This document shows, in pieces, positions 23,783-32,539 of a stretch of DNA of 60,719 bases (the first letter of the stretch is position 1; each line of letters starts with the position of its first letter). Made by a program: the position numbers and the translations under genes. Origin of the DNA: Gammaproteobacteria bacterium (GTDB taxonomy: Bacteria; Pseudomonadota; Gammaproteobacteria; WFUO01). The stretch covers positions 1-60,719 of the forward strand of contig WFUO01000053.1 of the NCBI GenBank assembly GCA_015484945.1. Direction: 5' to 3'. Below the pieces are notes generated by a model. The model ran no database searches, was not told the origin of the DNA, and worked only from the letters and a program-made list of their open reading frames with translations.

Positions 23783-25716
23783 TGGTCGGGCAACTCGGGC
23801 AGTTTGCGTTGATCGTGGCCTTGTGTCTGTCCATCGTCCAGGCACTGCTGCCGTTGTATGGCGCCCATTACGGACACACAGGCCTGATGGCGATGGCGCG
23901 ACCCGCCGCGCGGGTGCAATTCGTGTTTCTTCTGCTGGCCTTTGGACTGCTGACCTGGTTGTTCATCGTCAACGATTTTTCGATCCGCTACGTGGCCTCC
24001 AATTCCAACACCCATCTGCCGCTCGTGTACCGCATCTCTGCCGTCTGGGGCGCGCACGAGGGTTCTCTGCTGTTGTGGGCGCTGATCCTGTCACTGTGGA
24101 GCGTGGCCGTGAGCTTCTTCAGCCGCCACTTGCCGCTCGTCGTCACCGCGCGCGTACTGGGCATCATGGGCTTGATCAGCATCGGTTTTCTGCTGTTCAT
24201 CCTGGTGACTTCAAACCCGTTCCGGCCACTGGCCGATGCCGCCACGGGCATATTGTTCCGTGTGCGCGAAGGGCGCGACCTGAACCCGCTGTTGCAGGAC
24301 CCCGGCCTGATCCTGCATCCACCGATCCTGTATATGGGCTATGTCGGCTTCAGTGTCGCCTTCGCGTTTGCGATCGCGGCATTGCTCGGCGGGAAGCTGG
24401 ACGCGGCCTGGGCACGCTGGTCGCGCCCGTGGACCACCACCGCGTGGGTGTTCCTGACGCTGGGCATCACGCTCGGCAGCTGGTGGGCCTACTACGAGCT
24501 CGGCTGGGGCGGCTGGTGGTTCTGGGATCCGGTCGAGAACGCCTCGTTCATGCCCTGGCTGGTCGGTACCGCACTGATTCATTCGCTGGCGGTAACCGAA
24601 AAACGCGGTGTATTCCAGAGCTGGACCGTGATGCTGGCCCTGCTCGCCTTCTCGCTCAGCCTGCTGGGCACTTTCCTGGTGCGCTCGGGCGTGCTGGTGT
24701 CGGTGCACGCCTTCGCCTCCGATCCTGCGCGTGGCATCTTCATCCTTGCCTTCCTGGCCCTGGTGGTCGGCGGCTCGCTGACCCTGTATGCCGCCCGTGC
24801 CGGCCAGATTCGCGGCCATGGCCGCTTCGGGCTGTCATCACGCGAAACCGTGCTGCTGCTCAACAACATCCTGCTCGTGGTCGCCGCCGCGTCGGTACTG
24901 ATCGGCACGCTTTATCCCCTGGTCTATACTGCCCTGGGGCTGGGCACCCTGTCGGTCGGCAAACAATATTTCAATCTGGTGTTCAGCCTCATCATGCTGC
25001 CCCTGGTGTTCCTGACCGCGATCGGCCCGGTGATGCGCTGGAAGTCCCAGCGTCTGGCAGACCTGCTGCGTGAGATGCTGCCGGTATTCACGCTCGGTAT
25101 CGTCATCGGCCTGGCGCTGTGGCTTGCCACCGATATCGGGCCCGGCATGTCCATGATCACGACCCTGGCGGCCTGGGTATTGCTGGCCAACCTGGACATC
25201 CTCCGCAAGCGCCTGGTCAAACGGCTGCGCCTGCCGCTCAACGTGGTCGGAATGTCACTGGCTCATGCCGGACTGGCCGTGTTTCTCATCGGTGTCTCGT
25301 TCACCACTCACTTCAGCGAGGAACAGACGGTGCGCATGCAAAAAGGCAGCCAGCACCTCATCAAGGGATACCGTTTCGTGTTCGATGGCACGCGCAGGGT
25401 CAGGGGCCCTAACTACGTTGCCGACGAGGGCACGCTGCGTGTGTTCCGTGACGGGCGGCTGATCGCCACGCTGCACCCCCAGAAGCGCCTGTATTTCTCC
25501 CAGGGCAAACCGATGACCGAGGCTGCCATCGATGCCGGTTTCACGCGTGACCTGTTTGTTGCCCTGGGTGACCGCCTGGCGAAGAACACCTGGATACTGC
25601 GCCTCCAGTACAAGCCCTTCATCCGCTGGATCTGGGGTGGCGCGCTGCTGATGGCCCTGGGCGGCACCCTTGCCGCCAGCGACCGGCGTTACCGCCGTCC
25701 GCAAGGGGAGGATTGA
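23782..25716 (+). CDS. ccmF: Cytochrome c heme lyase subunit CcmF
   Basis: A 644-residue polytopic membrane protein. The WWD domain reads WGGWWFWDPVENASFMPWL, preceded by LGSWWAYYELG; histidines for the heme sites are near VYRISAVWGAHEGSLLLW and ALIHSLAV. This is the heme lyase that joins heme to apocytochromes. Length is standard. The region after about residue 500 is the periplasmic loop, followed by a last membrane span (FIRWIWGGALLMALGG). Confidence 0.95.
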   Translation: MVGQLGQFALIVALCLSIVQALLPLYGAHYGHTGLMAMARPAARVQFVFLLLAFGLLTWLFIVNDFSIRYVASNSNTHLPLVYRISAVWGAHEGSLLLWALILSLWSVAVSFFSRHLPLVVTARVLGIMGLISIGFLLFILVTSNPFRPLADAATGILFRVREGRDLNPLLQDPGLILHPPILYMGYVGFSVAFAFAIAALLGGKLDAAWARWSRPWTTTAWVFLTLGITLGSWWAYYELGWGGWWFWDPVENASFMPWLVGTALIHSLAVTEKRGVFQSWTVMLALLAFSLSLLGTFLVRSGVLVSVHAFASDPARGIFILAFLALVVGGSLTLYAARAGQIRGHGRFGLSSRETVLLLNNILLVVAAASVLIGTLYPLVYTALGLGTLSVGKQYFNLVFSLIMLPLVFLTAIGPVMRWKSQRLADLLREMLPVFTLGIVIGLALWLATDIGPGMSMITTLAAWVLLANLDILRKRLVKRLRLPLNVVGMSLAHAGLAVFLIGVSFTTHFSEEQTVRMQKGSQHLIKGYRFVFDGTRRVRGPNYVADEGTLRVFRDGRLIATLHPQKRLYFSQGKPMTEAAIDAGFTRDLFVALGDRLAKNTWILRLQYKPFIRWIWGGALLMALGGTLAASDRRYRRPQGED

Positions 25717-25717
25717 A

Positions 25718-26245
25718 ATGAACCGTTACCTGCTTCCGGTGATGGTGTTCGTACTGATCGTGGCGGTACTGGCCTGGGGACTGGCGCACGATCCGCGCAA
25801 GCTCAGTTCACCGCTGATCGGCAAGCCCCTGCCGGCATTCGACGCTCCACGCCTGCTCAGGCCGGAACAACAGATCACGCACAAAGACCTGCTCGGACGC
25901 GCAGGTCTGGTCAATGTGTGGGCCTCATGGTGTGCGGCCTGCCGCCAGGAGCACCCTGTACTGGTGGCCTTCTCACGTCAACACCGGTTCCCGGTTTACG
26001 GCCTCAACTACAAGGACCGGCGTGAGGACGCGCGGCGCTGGCTGGACGCGCTGGGCAATCCCTATCGCGCCGTCATCACCGATCCGCGCGGCATGATCGG
26101 TATCGATTGGGGCGTATATGGCGTACCCGAAACCTTCGTCATCGACAAACGCGGCATCATTCGTCACAAGCACATCGGTCCGCTCACCGACAAGGTAATG
26201 CGCGACACCATTCTGCCGCTACTCGACAAGCTGGAGGCCGAATAG
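25718..26245 (+). CDS. ccmG: Thioredoxin-like CcmG/DsbE
   Basis: A 175-residue protein from ATG 25718 with an N-terminal membrane anchor. The thioredoxin fold has the active site WASWCAACRQEHPVL and the cis-Pro region GVYGVPETFVIDK. CcmG reduces apocytochrome CxxCH thiols before heme attachment. The active site is W-C-A-A-C, where many orthologues have W-C-P-T-C or similar; both cysteines are intact. The frame also opens upstream inside ccmF, but the ATG after GGGGAGGATTGAA fits best. Confidence 0.92.
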   Translation: MNRYLLPVMVFVLIVAVLAWGLAHDPRKLSSPLIGKPLPAFDAPRLLRPEQQITHKDLLGRAGLVNVWASWCAACRQEHPVLVAFSRQHRFPVYGLNYKDRREDARRWLDALGNPYRAVITDPRGMIGIDWGVYGVPETFVIDKRGIIRHKHIGPLTDKVMRDTILPLLDKLEAE

Positions 26246-26710
26246 ATGCACTGGCGCGCAATCACGCTACTGCTGCTGGCAACCATCTGGGCGATGCCCG
26301 CCACGGCGGCCGAAAAGATGGTACAGTTCGACACACCCGGGCAGGAACAGCGTTACTACCGTCTCATCGATCAGCTGCGTTGCCTGGTATGCCAGAACCA
26401 GAATATCGCCGACTCCAATGCCGACCTGGCCAGGGATCTTCGCCGTATTGTGCAAAACAAGATCCGCCGTGGTGAGAGTGACCGCCAGATACTCGACTAC
26501 CTGGTGGCTCGCTATGGTGATTTCGTGCTCTACAATCCCAGGCTCAAGCCCGCCACCTGGCTGTTGTGGTTTGGTCCGTTCGTACTGCTGATCATCGCTG
26601 TACTGATATTGCTGCGCATCATTCGTCACCGTCAGGATACCGTGGTGTCACTGAGCAATGACGATGAACGCCGCATCGAGGAACTGCTGAAACGGGACCA
26701 TCGCTCATGA
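26246..26710 (+). CDS. ccmH: CcmH (CcmL-type) thiol-oxidoreductase subunit of the heme lyase
   Basis: A 154-residue protein with a signal peptide (ending MPATAAE), the redox motif LRCLVCQNQNIADSNADLA, and a C-terminal membrane anchor (WLLWFGPFVLLIIAVLILLRII). It resolves mixed disulfides between CcmG and the apocytochrome. It abuts ccmG and overlaps ccmI by 4 bp. Confidence 0.94.
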   Translation: MHWRAITLLLLATIWAMPATAAEKMVQFDTPGQEQRYYRLIDQLRCLVCQNQNIADSNADLARDLRRIVQNKIRRGESDRQILDYLVARYGDFVLYNPRLKPATWLLWFGPFVLLIIAVLILLRIIRHRQDTVVSLSNDDERRIEELLKRDHRS

Positions 26711-27942
26711 CGACATTCATCATACTGGCGTTACTGATGCTCGTGTTCGCACTGCTGCCGCTGGTACGGCCTTTGCTGCGCGCCAGGCACAACGCCACAC
26801 CCACCCCGAGTGACGCCAATGTCGCCATCTATCGCCAACACCTCGACGAACTGCAACAGGATCTCGACAACGGCCTGATCGACCGTTCACAGTACGAGAC
26901 GGCCGAGACCGAACTCAAACAACGTCTGCTCGACGACACGCGGCAAGCAAATCCGGACGCCACCGCCCACTTCCCGGCCAGCCGTATCGCCCTCGGCCTG
27001 ATCATCGGCCTGCCGCTGCTCGCCAGCACCCTGTACCTGTGGCTGGGCGATCCACGTACACTGGACCCAGGCAACATTCGCATGGCCGGTCAACCGTCGT
27101 CCGGGGCAAATGCGCGTCGCGAACTGCCGCCCATCGATGTGATGGCAGATCGCCTGGAACGCAAACTCGAGAAAAAACCCGATCTGCGCGGCTGGCTGCT
27201 GCTGGCAGACACCCGCCGCCGCCTGCGCCAATATGACCGTGCCGCGTCGGCCTACGACCAGGCCCTGAAACTCAAACCAAACGACCCCGACATCCTCGTT
27301 GCGCGCACAGACGCACGCGCGGCTGCGAATGGCGGCATCATCGACGCCCGGGGATACCGCGACTTGCAAAGGGTATTGAAAGCGCGGCCGCGTCATGCCC
27401 AGGCTCTGTGGCTGGCGGGCAACTGGGCGTATCAGCACAAACGCTACCGGCTGGCGATCGACTACTGGCAGCGCCTGCGCCGGTTATTACCCGCCGATAG
27501 CGAGGATGCCCGCGCCAACCTTGCGAATATCAACGCGGCACGCAAAAAACTGGGTCTGCCGCCCGCAAGGCGCGGGGCAGCACCAACCGCGCCTGCCAGC
27601 GGTGTCATTACCGGTACGATCACGATCACGCCACGGCTTGCAGCGCGGCTGCCAAAAACGGCCACACTGTTCGTCCTCGCACGCGCTGTGAATGGCCCGC
27701 GCATGCCACTGGCGGTCTATCGGATGCCACTGCGCAAGCTGCCCGTCGCCTTCCGTCTAGACGACAGCATGGCCATGCGGCCGTCACTCAGGCTGTCCGC
27801 TTATCGGCGGGTGATTGTCGTGGCGCGCATATCCAGCTCCGGGCGCGCGTTCGCCTCGCCAGGCGACCTGGAAGGACGCAGCAAGGTGTTGAGCCTGCCG
27901 GTCAGCCGGCCTGTGAAAATCATCATCGACCGGGTACGTTGA
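26707..27942 (+). CDS. ccmI: CcmI apocytochrome c chaperone (TPR)
   Basis: A 411-residue protein with an N-terminal membrane segment and a second one at about residue 95-113 (IALGLIIGLPLLASTLYLWL). Between them is the CcmI signature NVAIYRQHLDELQQDLDNG. A TPR region follows (GWLLLADTRRRLRQYDRAAS, LKLKPNDPDILVARTDA, HAQALWLAGNWAYQHKRYR). The C-terminal ~130 residues form a beta-rich domain (GVITGTITITPRLAARLP). It holds apocytochromes for the heme lyase. It is the last gene of the ccm operon. Confidence 0.92.
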   Translation: MTTFIILALLMLVFALLPLVRPLLRARHNATPTPSDANVAIYRQHLDELQQDLDNGLIDRSQYETAETELKQRLLDDTRQANPDATAHFPASRIALGLIIGLPLLASTLYLWLGDPRTLDPGNIRMAGQPSSGANARRELPPIDVMADRLERKLEKKPDLRGWLLLADTRRRLRQYDRAASAYDQALKLKPNDPDILVARTDARAAANGGIIDARGYRDLQRVLKARPRHAQALWLAGNWAYQHKRYRLAIDYWQRLRRLLPADSEDARANLANINAARKKLGLPPARRGAAPTAPASGVITGTITITPRLAARLPKTATLFVLARAVNGPRMPLAVYRMPLRKLPVAFRLDDSMAMRPSLRLSAYRRVIVVARISSSGRAFASPGDLEGRSKVLSLPVSRPVKIIIDRVR

Positions 27943-27992
27943 CAAGACATTGAGGTCACGGACCATCCGGCCGCTGATCTGAGCACTAGGAA

Positions 27993-28457
27993 TCAAACGG
28001 CCTCTTTCAGGCACGCCAGCGCCTCGTCCGCGCATAACCGCAGGGCCTGCATGAAACGGCGCGCGAACAACTGACGGGTCTGCATGGATGCCGAGCCCTT
28101 GAATCCGAGCTGATACATTTGCAAACGCATTATCCGCCCATGCAACGAGTCAGCGCTTGCGACGTGAATCTCACGGCGCATGAACCCATCACGCATGAAA
28201 CGATAGTAACTGAAAGCCCTGAGCCGGTTCACGATCACCGTAGGCGAGCGCCATTGGCGTTCCTCACGGTCATAACGCGCACTCACCAGTTCACCCACCT
28301 GTTTTCCGAGACCCTCGATATTGTCACGGAACAGGCGCAACGGCTCGCCCGGCACACGCACGAACGTGCCGCTGTCGCAGTCTTCACGATAGATACTGAT
28401 AACCGGAATTCCATTCTGGTCCGAAAAGACCGGAACAAGAACATCTGTTTGCTGCAT
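27993..28457 (-). CDS. Hypothetical protein, unknown function
   Basis: A 154-residue cytoplasmic-looking protein with an ATG at 28457. It has a beta-rich first half (TDVLVPVFSDQNGIPVIS, YREDCDSGTFVRVPG) and a helical, basic second half (RLRAFSYYRFMRDGFMRRE, LFARRFMQALRLCADEALA). It is convergent with ccmI and has no obvious operon partner. I do not recognise a family. Confidence 0.6.
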   Translation of the reverse strand: MQQTDVLVPVFSDQNGIPVISIYREDCDSGTFVRVPGEPLRLFRDNIEGLGKQVGELVSARYDREERQWRSPTVIVNRLRAFSYYRFMRDGFMRREIHVASADSLHGRIMRLQMYQLGFKGSASMQTRQLFARRFMQALRLCADEALACLKEAV

Positions 28458-28613
28458 TGCGCTTCCCCTTATCAGCCGCCTCCCGCGGCGGCCTGAACAT
28501 CAGGGCAGCGATACTATTCCAATTCGGCGGATGCGTCCATCATTTCACAAAAAATTCACATTCCCACACGACTGACATATCGGTGTGCCACAGCAGACAC
28601 CTGAAGGATGCCC

Positions 28614-29513
28614 TCACTCGCCCATATTGTCGTAAACGTCGTTTTTGGCCTCGTGTTCGGCAATAGCGATCTTGCGCCGCAGCTCGATGACCTCCTTGCG
28701 CTCCTCGACCCGCTTCTCCACCGCGCCCTCGACAAGCTCGATGGTGTGCTCGCCGAACAGCACCTGACGCATCATACGGTAGGCAAATTTCAGGCGTTCC
28801 ACCTCGTCGTCGATGATCAGATCGAATTCATGATCCTCGATCTTGTAGATGTTACGGAAATTCTTTGACAGCAGAAAATCCTTGAACCGGTCCATGTCAT
28901 AACTGCACATAAAGAAGAACTGCAGGCTCATCTCGGACGGTTTTCCAACCGTCGGACCGCTGGAGCGCTTTTTCAGGATCATCTGGTACCAGCCATGATT
29001 CAAATCATCATATTCCTCGACACCCTGCTCCCGGCGGTAGTTGCGAATCGTCGTCTTGCGGATGGAGCAATGACCCTGGCAATGGTTCTCCTTGACAAGG
29101 AAATATTTCTGTTCATCCACGGGTGAGCCAATCGGGCGCAGCGCCATCAGGCCAACCGGGTAGTAACGGCAGGCAGCGGGTCGATCTTCATAAACCGTGC
29201 AACCCTTTTCTTCGTCCATGAACAGGCATACGGCATCTTCATCGGTCTTCATCTTGATGCCTGGCAGGCCATGCGCATCCAGTTCCACCGGCACCGTATG
29301 CTCGCGCAGGAATTCCGTGGAGGTCATGCCCAGACGCTTTTTCAAACGAATCACATCATAGGGTGTCAGCGGCAGATCGGCCTGTTTGCAGCATTCATTG
29401 AAACAGGAAATACCGGGATGACAATTGAAAGTGATTTCGCTGTCGAGCTTCAGTTCCTCGGGTACGAGACTGCTCTTGAACGGAATCTCGAAATCGGTTT
29501 TTTTCTCACTCAT
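28614..29513 (-). CDS. YkgJ-family cysteine-cluster protein
   Basis: A 299-residue protein with the YkgJ/UPF0153 cysteine arrangement. There is a first group in FNCHPGISCFNECCKQADLPL and a second at VCLFMDEEKGCTVYEDRPAAC, followed by RYYPVG. A further pair is at NHCQGHCSIRK. Such clusters are thought to bind zinc or an iron-sulfur centre. The C-terminal half is charged and helical. It lies downstream of aprA on the same strand, separated by a terminator, so cotranscription is unlikely. Function in this family is poorly known. Confidence 0.8.
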   Translation of the reverse strand: MSEKKTDFEIPFKSSLVPEELKLDSEITFNCHPGISCFNECCKQADLPLTPYDVIRLKKRLGMTSTEFLREHTVPVELDAHGLPGIKMKTDEDAVCLFMDEEKGCTVYEDRPAACRYYPVGLMALRPIGSPVDEQKYFLVKENHCQGHCSIRKTTIRNYRREQGVEEYDDLNHGWYQMILKKRSSGPTVGKPSEMSLQFFFMCSYDMDRFKDFLLSKNFRNIYKIEDHEFDLIIDDEVERLKFAYRMMRQVLFGEHTIELVEGAVEKRVEERKEVIELRRKIAIAEHEAKNDVYDNMGE

Positions 29514-29621
29514 GGTCTCGGCCTGGCAAGGGATATCAATGGGGTGCCTATTCTACACGCTATCGACCTGTATAAAAACCATACAGAACAGCCATACAGA
29601 ACAGCCTGACTGTTATCCTGG

Positions 29622-29652
29622 AAAAAAATCCGGGGGCCTTTGGCCCCCGGAT
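29622..29652 (-). terminator. Rho-independent terminator downstream of aprA
   Basis: On the minus strand an 11-bp perfect stem (ATCCGGGGGCC at 29652-29642 with its complement at 29638-29628) closes an AAA loop and is followed by seven T (29628-29622). It lies 25 bp past the aprA stop. Confidence 0.93.
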
Positions 29653-29676
29653 CACTAGCACCATTGCTGTTCGTGC

Positions 29677-31599
29677 TTACTTGAACAGCTTGGTCTTGTC
29701 CACGATATCGACGTGTTCGACCTTCTTGCAGGTCCAGGTTTTGGTCTTCCTGTCGTATGTCGAGTTGACGAAGCACTTCCAGTTTTCTTCGTCGATGAAG
29801 TTCTTGTCCATACGATAGTAGAAACCCGGATACCGCGTTTCCTCACGGAACTGGATGTGCTTGAGGTGAGCTTCCGCCGTCAGAATGCGGTGGTAGTTCT
29901 CCCAGGCACGCAGCAGTTCGTGCAGGTCCTTGGCGCGCATCTTGTCGGCGTCTTCCTTGAGCATTTCCAGCTTCTCTTCACAAACCTTGAGCATGTGCTC
30001 GTTGGTCTGGTACATGGTCGCGACACCCGCACAGTATTCGTCCATGATCTTCTGCAGGCGGAACTGCAGCATCTTGGGCGTGATGTAGTTCGGGTTCACG
30101 TCGATGGCCGTGGTGTAGTCCTTGTGCTCGAGATAGTTCATGACCGGCTTGTAGATTTCCTTGACCAGGTCTTCGACACTGTCTTCGAGCTCCGGCTTGT
30201 AGTCCTTGTTGTCCATGACGTACTTGACCATGGCCTTGGCCGCGATACGTCCTTCGGCATGCGAACCGGACGAGAACTTGTGGCCGGAGGCGCCCACGCC
30301 GTCGCCAGCGGTGAACAGGCCGTTGACGGTGGTCATCGAGCGGTAGCCCCAGTGCCAGGATTCCGGCGCGCCAACGTCTTCCGGACCGGATACCCAGATA
30401 CCGCAGCAGCCCGAGTGAGAACCCAGCAGGTACGGCTCGGTCGGCATCAGCTCGGACGGCTTCTTCTCCGGCTCGATGTTCTCACCGGCCCAGACACCGG
30501 CCTGACCGATACACATGTCGAGGAAGTCTTCCCAGGCCTCGGCTTCGAGGTGCTTGATTTCCTTCGGCGTCATGGTTTCGGCCAGCTTGGCCAGGGCGGT
30601 CGGGGTGTCCATGTAGATGGGACCACGGCCTTCGCGCATTTCCTTCATCATCAGGTGGTTGCGCAGGCAGGACGCCGGAACGGCCGCCTGGCCATAGGGC
30701 GGATAGTCGTCCAGGAGTTCCTTGTTGGTCTCCATATAGACTTCGCCAAACGCGTTGGTGGCCTTGGCCTTGAACAGCAGGAACCAGGCGCCTACCGGAC
30801 CGTAACCGTCCTTGAAGCGGGCGGGTACGAAACGGTTTTCCATCATGGTCAGCTCGGCGCCGGCCTCTGCGGCCATGGCATAGGTGGAACCGGCGTTCCA
30901 GACCGGATACCAGGCGCGGCCCGTGCCTTCACCCACCGAACGCGGACGGAAGATGTTGACGCAGCCACCTGCCACCAGCAGGATGGCCTTGGCCTTGTAA
31001 ACGAAGACCTTGTCTTCGCGCACCGAGAAACCGACGGCGCCGGCGATCTTGGTGGGATCGTTCTTGTCGTTGACCAGCTTGACGATGAAGATACGCTCGT
31101 CGATGTTTTCCATGCCCAGGGCCTTCTTGGCGGCCTCGGCGACGATCCACTTGTAGGATTCACCGTTGATCATGATCTGCCACTTGCCCGAACGCACCGG
31201 CTTACCGCCTTCGACCAGCGGCTTGCCTTCATCGCCCGGCTGTTTCCAGATCGGCAGACCCCATTCCTCGAACAGGTGTACCGAGTCATCCACGTGACGG
31301 CCCAGGTCGTAGGCCAGGTCATCACGGGTGATGCCCATCAGGTCGTTGGAAACCATGCGCGCATAGTCAGCCGGATCGTTTTCACCCAGGTAGGTGTTGA
31401 TGGCCGACAGCCCCTGGGCAACGGCGCCCGAGCGGTCCAGCGCCGCCTTGTCCACCAGCTTGACGGTGATGTCGCCGCCGGCGGCCTTGATCCACGGACC
31501 GAGTTCGTAGGCCGCGCCACACGCAGCCATGCCGCCGCCAATGATGAGAATATCGACTTCTTCTTCGACGACTTCAGGATTTCCGAATTCTCCTGCCAT
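29677..31599 (-). CDS. aprA: Adenylylsulfate (APS) reductase alpha subunit AprA
   Basis: A 640-residue flavoprotein of the fumarate reductase/succinate dehydrogenase flavoprotein superfamily. The FAD motif DILIIGGGMAACGAAYELG is at residues ~13-31. Typical AprA segments are ALDRSGAVAQGLSAINTYLG, GRAWYPVWNAGSTYAMAAEA, MMENRFVPARFKDGYGPVGA, LLGSHSGCCGIWVSGPEDVG and RSMTTVNGLFTAGDGVGASG. It interconverts APS and sulfite plus AMP in the cytoplasm; with Soe, Qmo and Sat nearby, the oxidative direction is likely. It is cotranscribed with aprB upstream (55 bp gap). Confidence 0.96.
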   Translation of the reverse strand: MAGEFGNPEVVEEEVDILIIGGGMAACGAAYELGPWIKAAGGDITVKLVDKAALDRSGAVAQGLSAINTYLGENDPADYARMVSNDLMGITRDDLAYDLGRHVDDSVHLFEEWGLPIWKQPGDEGKPLVEGGKPVRSGKWQIMINGESYKWIVAEAAKKALGMENIDERIFIVKLVNDKNDPTKIAGAVGFSVREDKVFVYKAKAILLVAGGCVNIFRPRSVGEGTGRAWYPVWNAGSTYAMAAEAGAELTMMENRFVPARFKDGYGPVGAWFLLFKAKATNAFGEVYMETNKELLDDYPPYGQAAVPASCLRNHLMMKEMREGRGPIYMDTPTALAKLAETMTPKEIKHLEAEAWEDFLDMCIGQAGVWAGENIEPEKKPSELMPTEPYLLGSHSGCCGIWVSGPEDVGAPESWHWGYRSMTTVNGLFTAGDGVGASGHKFSSGSHAEGRIAAKAMVKYVMDNKDYKPELEDSVEDLVKEIYKPVMNYLEHKDYTTAIDVNPNYITPKMLQFRLQKIMDEYCAGVATMYQTNEHMLKVCEEKLEMLKEDADKMRAKDLHELLRAWENYHRILTAEAHLKHIQFREETRYPGFYYRMDKNFIDEENWKCFVNSTYDRKTKTWTCKKVEHVDIVDKTKLFK

Positions 31600-31654
31600 T
31601 TTTGAGTACCTCTTGAATTTATCTCTATAAATGTTGTTTCAGTCCGGATCGCGC

Positions 31655-32122
31655 TTACTTGCGGATCAGTTCAGACGGATCGCCCGGCTTCTGCACACCA
31701 CCCAGGTTGAAGAAACCCGGTTCGCCGATCTTGGAGATGTCGGCTTCCGGCTTGCCGGCATACGGTTCGATGGAACCTTCGGCCGTGGTGCGGATCGGGA
31801 ACTTGAAGCGCTTCATGTTGCCGTTGCGGAACTTGATGGTCCACATGATGGAGTCAGTACCGCGCAACGGCTGTACAGAGGCACCCAGAGGTACGATATC
31901 AGCATAGTGGCGGGCTTCGATGGCCTGCTGGGGGCAGATCTTGACGCAGGAATAGCATTCCCAGCACTGCTCGGGCTCCTGGTTGAAGGCCTTCATGGCG
32001 TGACCCGTTTCCGAGCCATCCTTGTCGAGCTTCATCAGGTCGTGCGGGCAGATATACATGCAAGCCGTCTTGTCCTGACCCTTGCAACCATCACACTTGT
32101 CGGTGCGTACGAAAGTAGGCAT
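31655..32122 (-). CDS. aprB: APS reductase beta subunit AprB
   Basis: A 155-residue ferredoxin-like protein. Its two [4Fe-4S] motifs are CDGCKGQDKTACMYICPHD and CWECYSCVKICPQQAIEAR. The C-terminal extension (IMWTIKFRNGNMKRFKFPI onward) wraps AprA in known structures. It carries electrons between AprA FAD and the membrane partner, here most likely QmoAB-HdrCB. It has a good GGAGAG ribosome binding site and is first in the aprBA operon. No AprM gene is seen nearby, consistent with Qmo serving as the membrane link. Confidence 0.96.
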   Translation of the reverse strand: MPTFVRTDKCDGCKGQDKTACMYICPHDLMKLDKDGSETGHAMKAFNQEPEQCWECYSCVKICPQQAIEARHYADIVPLGASVQPLRGTDSIMWTIKFRNGNMKRFKFPIRTTAEGSIEPYAGKPEADISKIGEPGFFNLGGVQKPGDPSELIRK

Positions 32123-32539
32123 GTTTACTCTCTCCTAAATTTCCGCGGTTTTTGCTTGTGCCGGCCGGGGCCGGCGTCTCATGAGACTTTCGTTAGAAAG
32201 TTTTCCTTTTACCTGCCACGCTGTTATCGCGGATTTCAGCCCGGCAAGATAAATTCAGCCCCGCGTTGGCGCGCCTTGACGCACCCTCGGGAGCTGTAAC
32301 CATATAGCGTTCACCGAAGAATGCAAAACAGTTTTATTCTTGATGGGTATAAAACCGGCTTATCAAAACTTTTGTTTGATTTTTATTTAAAAACAGTTAC
32401 TTACTAAAAGAGAATGAGAATGACTCCGATTTGGCTTGTATATTAGCATTTAATAATATTATGGCTCTCTCAATTTTGTTGATTGGCTATAGTTAACGGA
32501 TCTCCTGTACAGTTCGCCGACTCTTTCACTAGGTTAAAG
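32123..32539. other. AT-rich divergent promoter region between aprBA and soeABC
   Basis: About 417 bp separate aprB (minus) and soeA (plus). The half nearer soeA (about 32320-32500) is unusually rich in A+T for this genome, with several TATA-like and ATAATATTAT sequences, so promoters for both operons are expected here. I cannot assign a specific -35/-10 pair with confidence. No RNA gene or ORF is seen. Confidence 0.5.

Noticed and set aside
29713-31605. Plus-strand open frame of 630 codons over aprA
   Set aside because: Antisense shadow of aprA with no ribosome binding site or domain.
32355-32380. ATCAAA-N7-TTTGAT as an FNR site between aprBA and soeABC
   Set aside because: Spacing and half-sites do not match TTGAT-N4-ATCAA; likely chance in AT-rich DNA.
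32401-32440. GAGAATGAGAATGAC as a Fur box upstream of soeA
   Set aside because: Only two GAAT-type units in one direction are present and no inverted third unit; the match is too weak.
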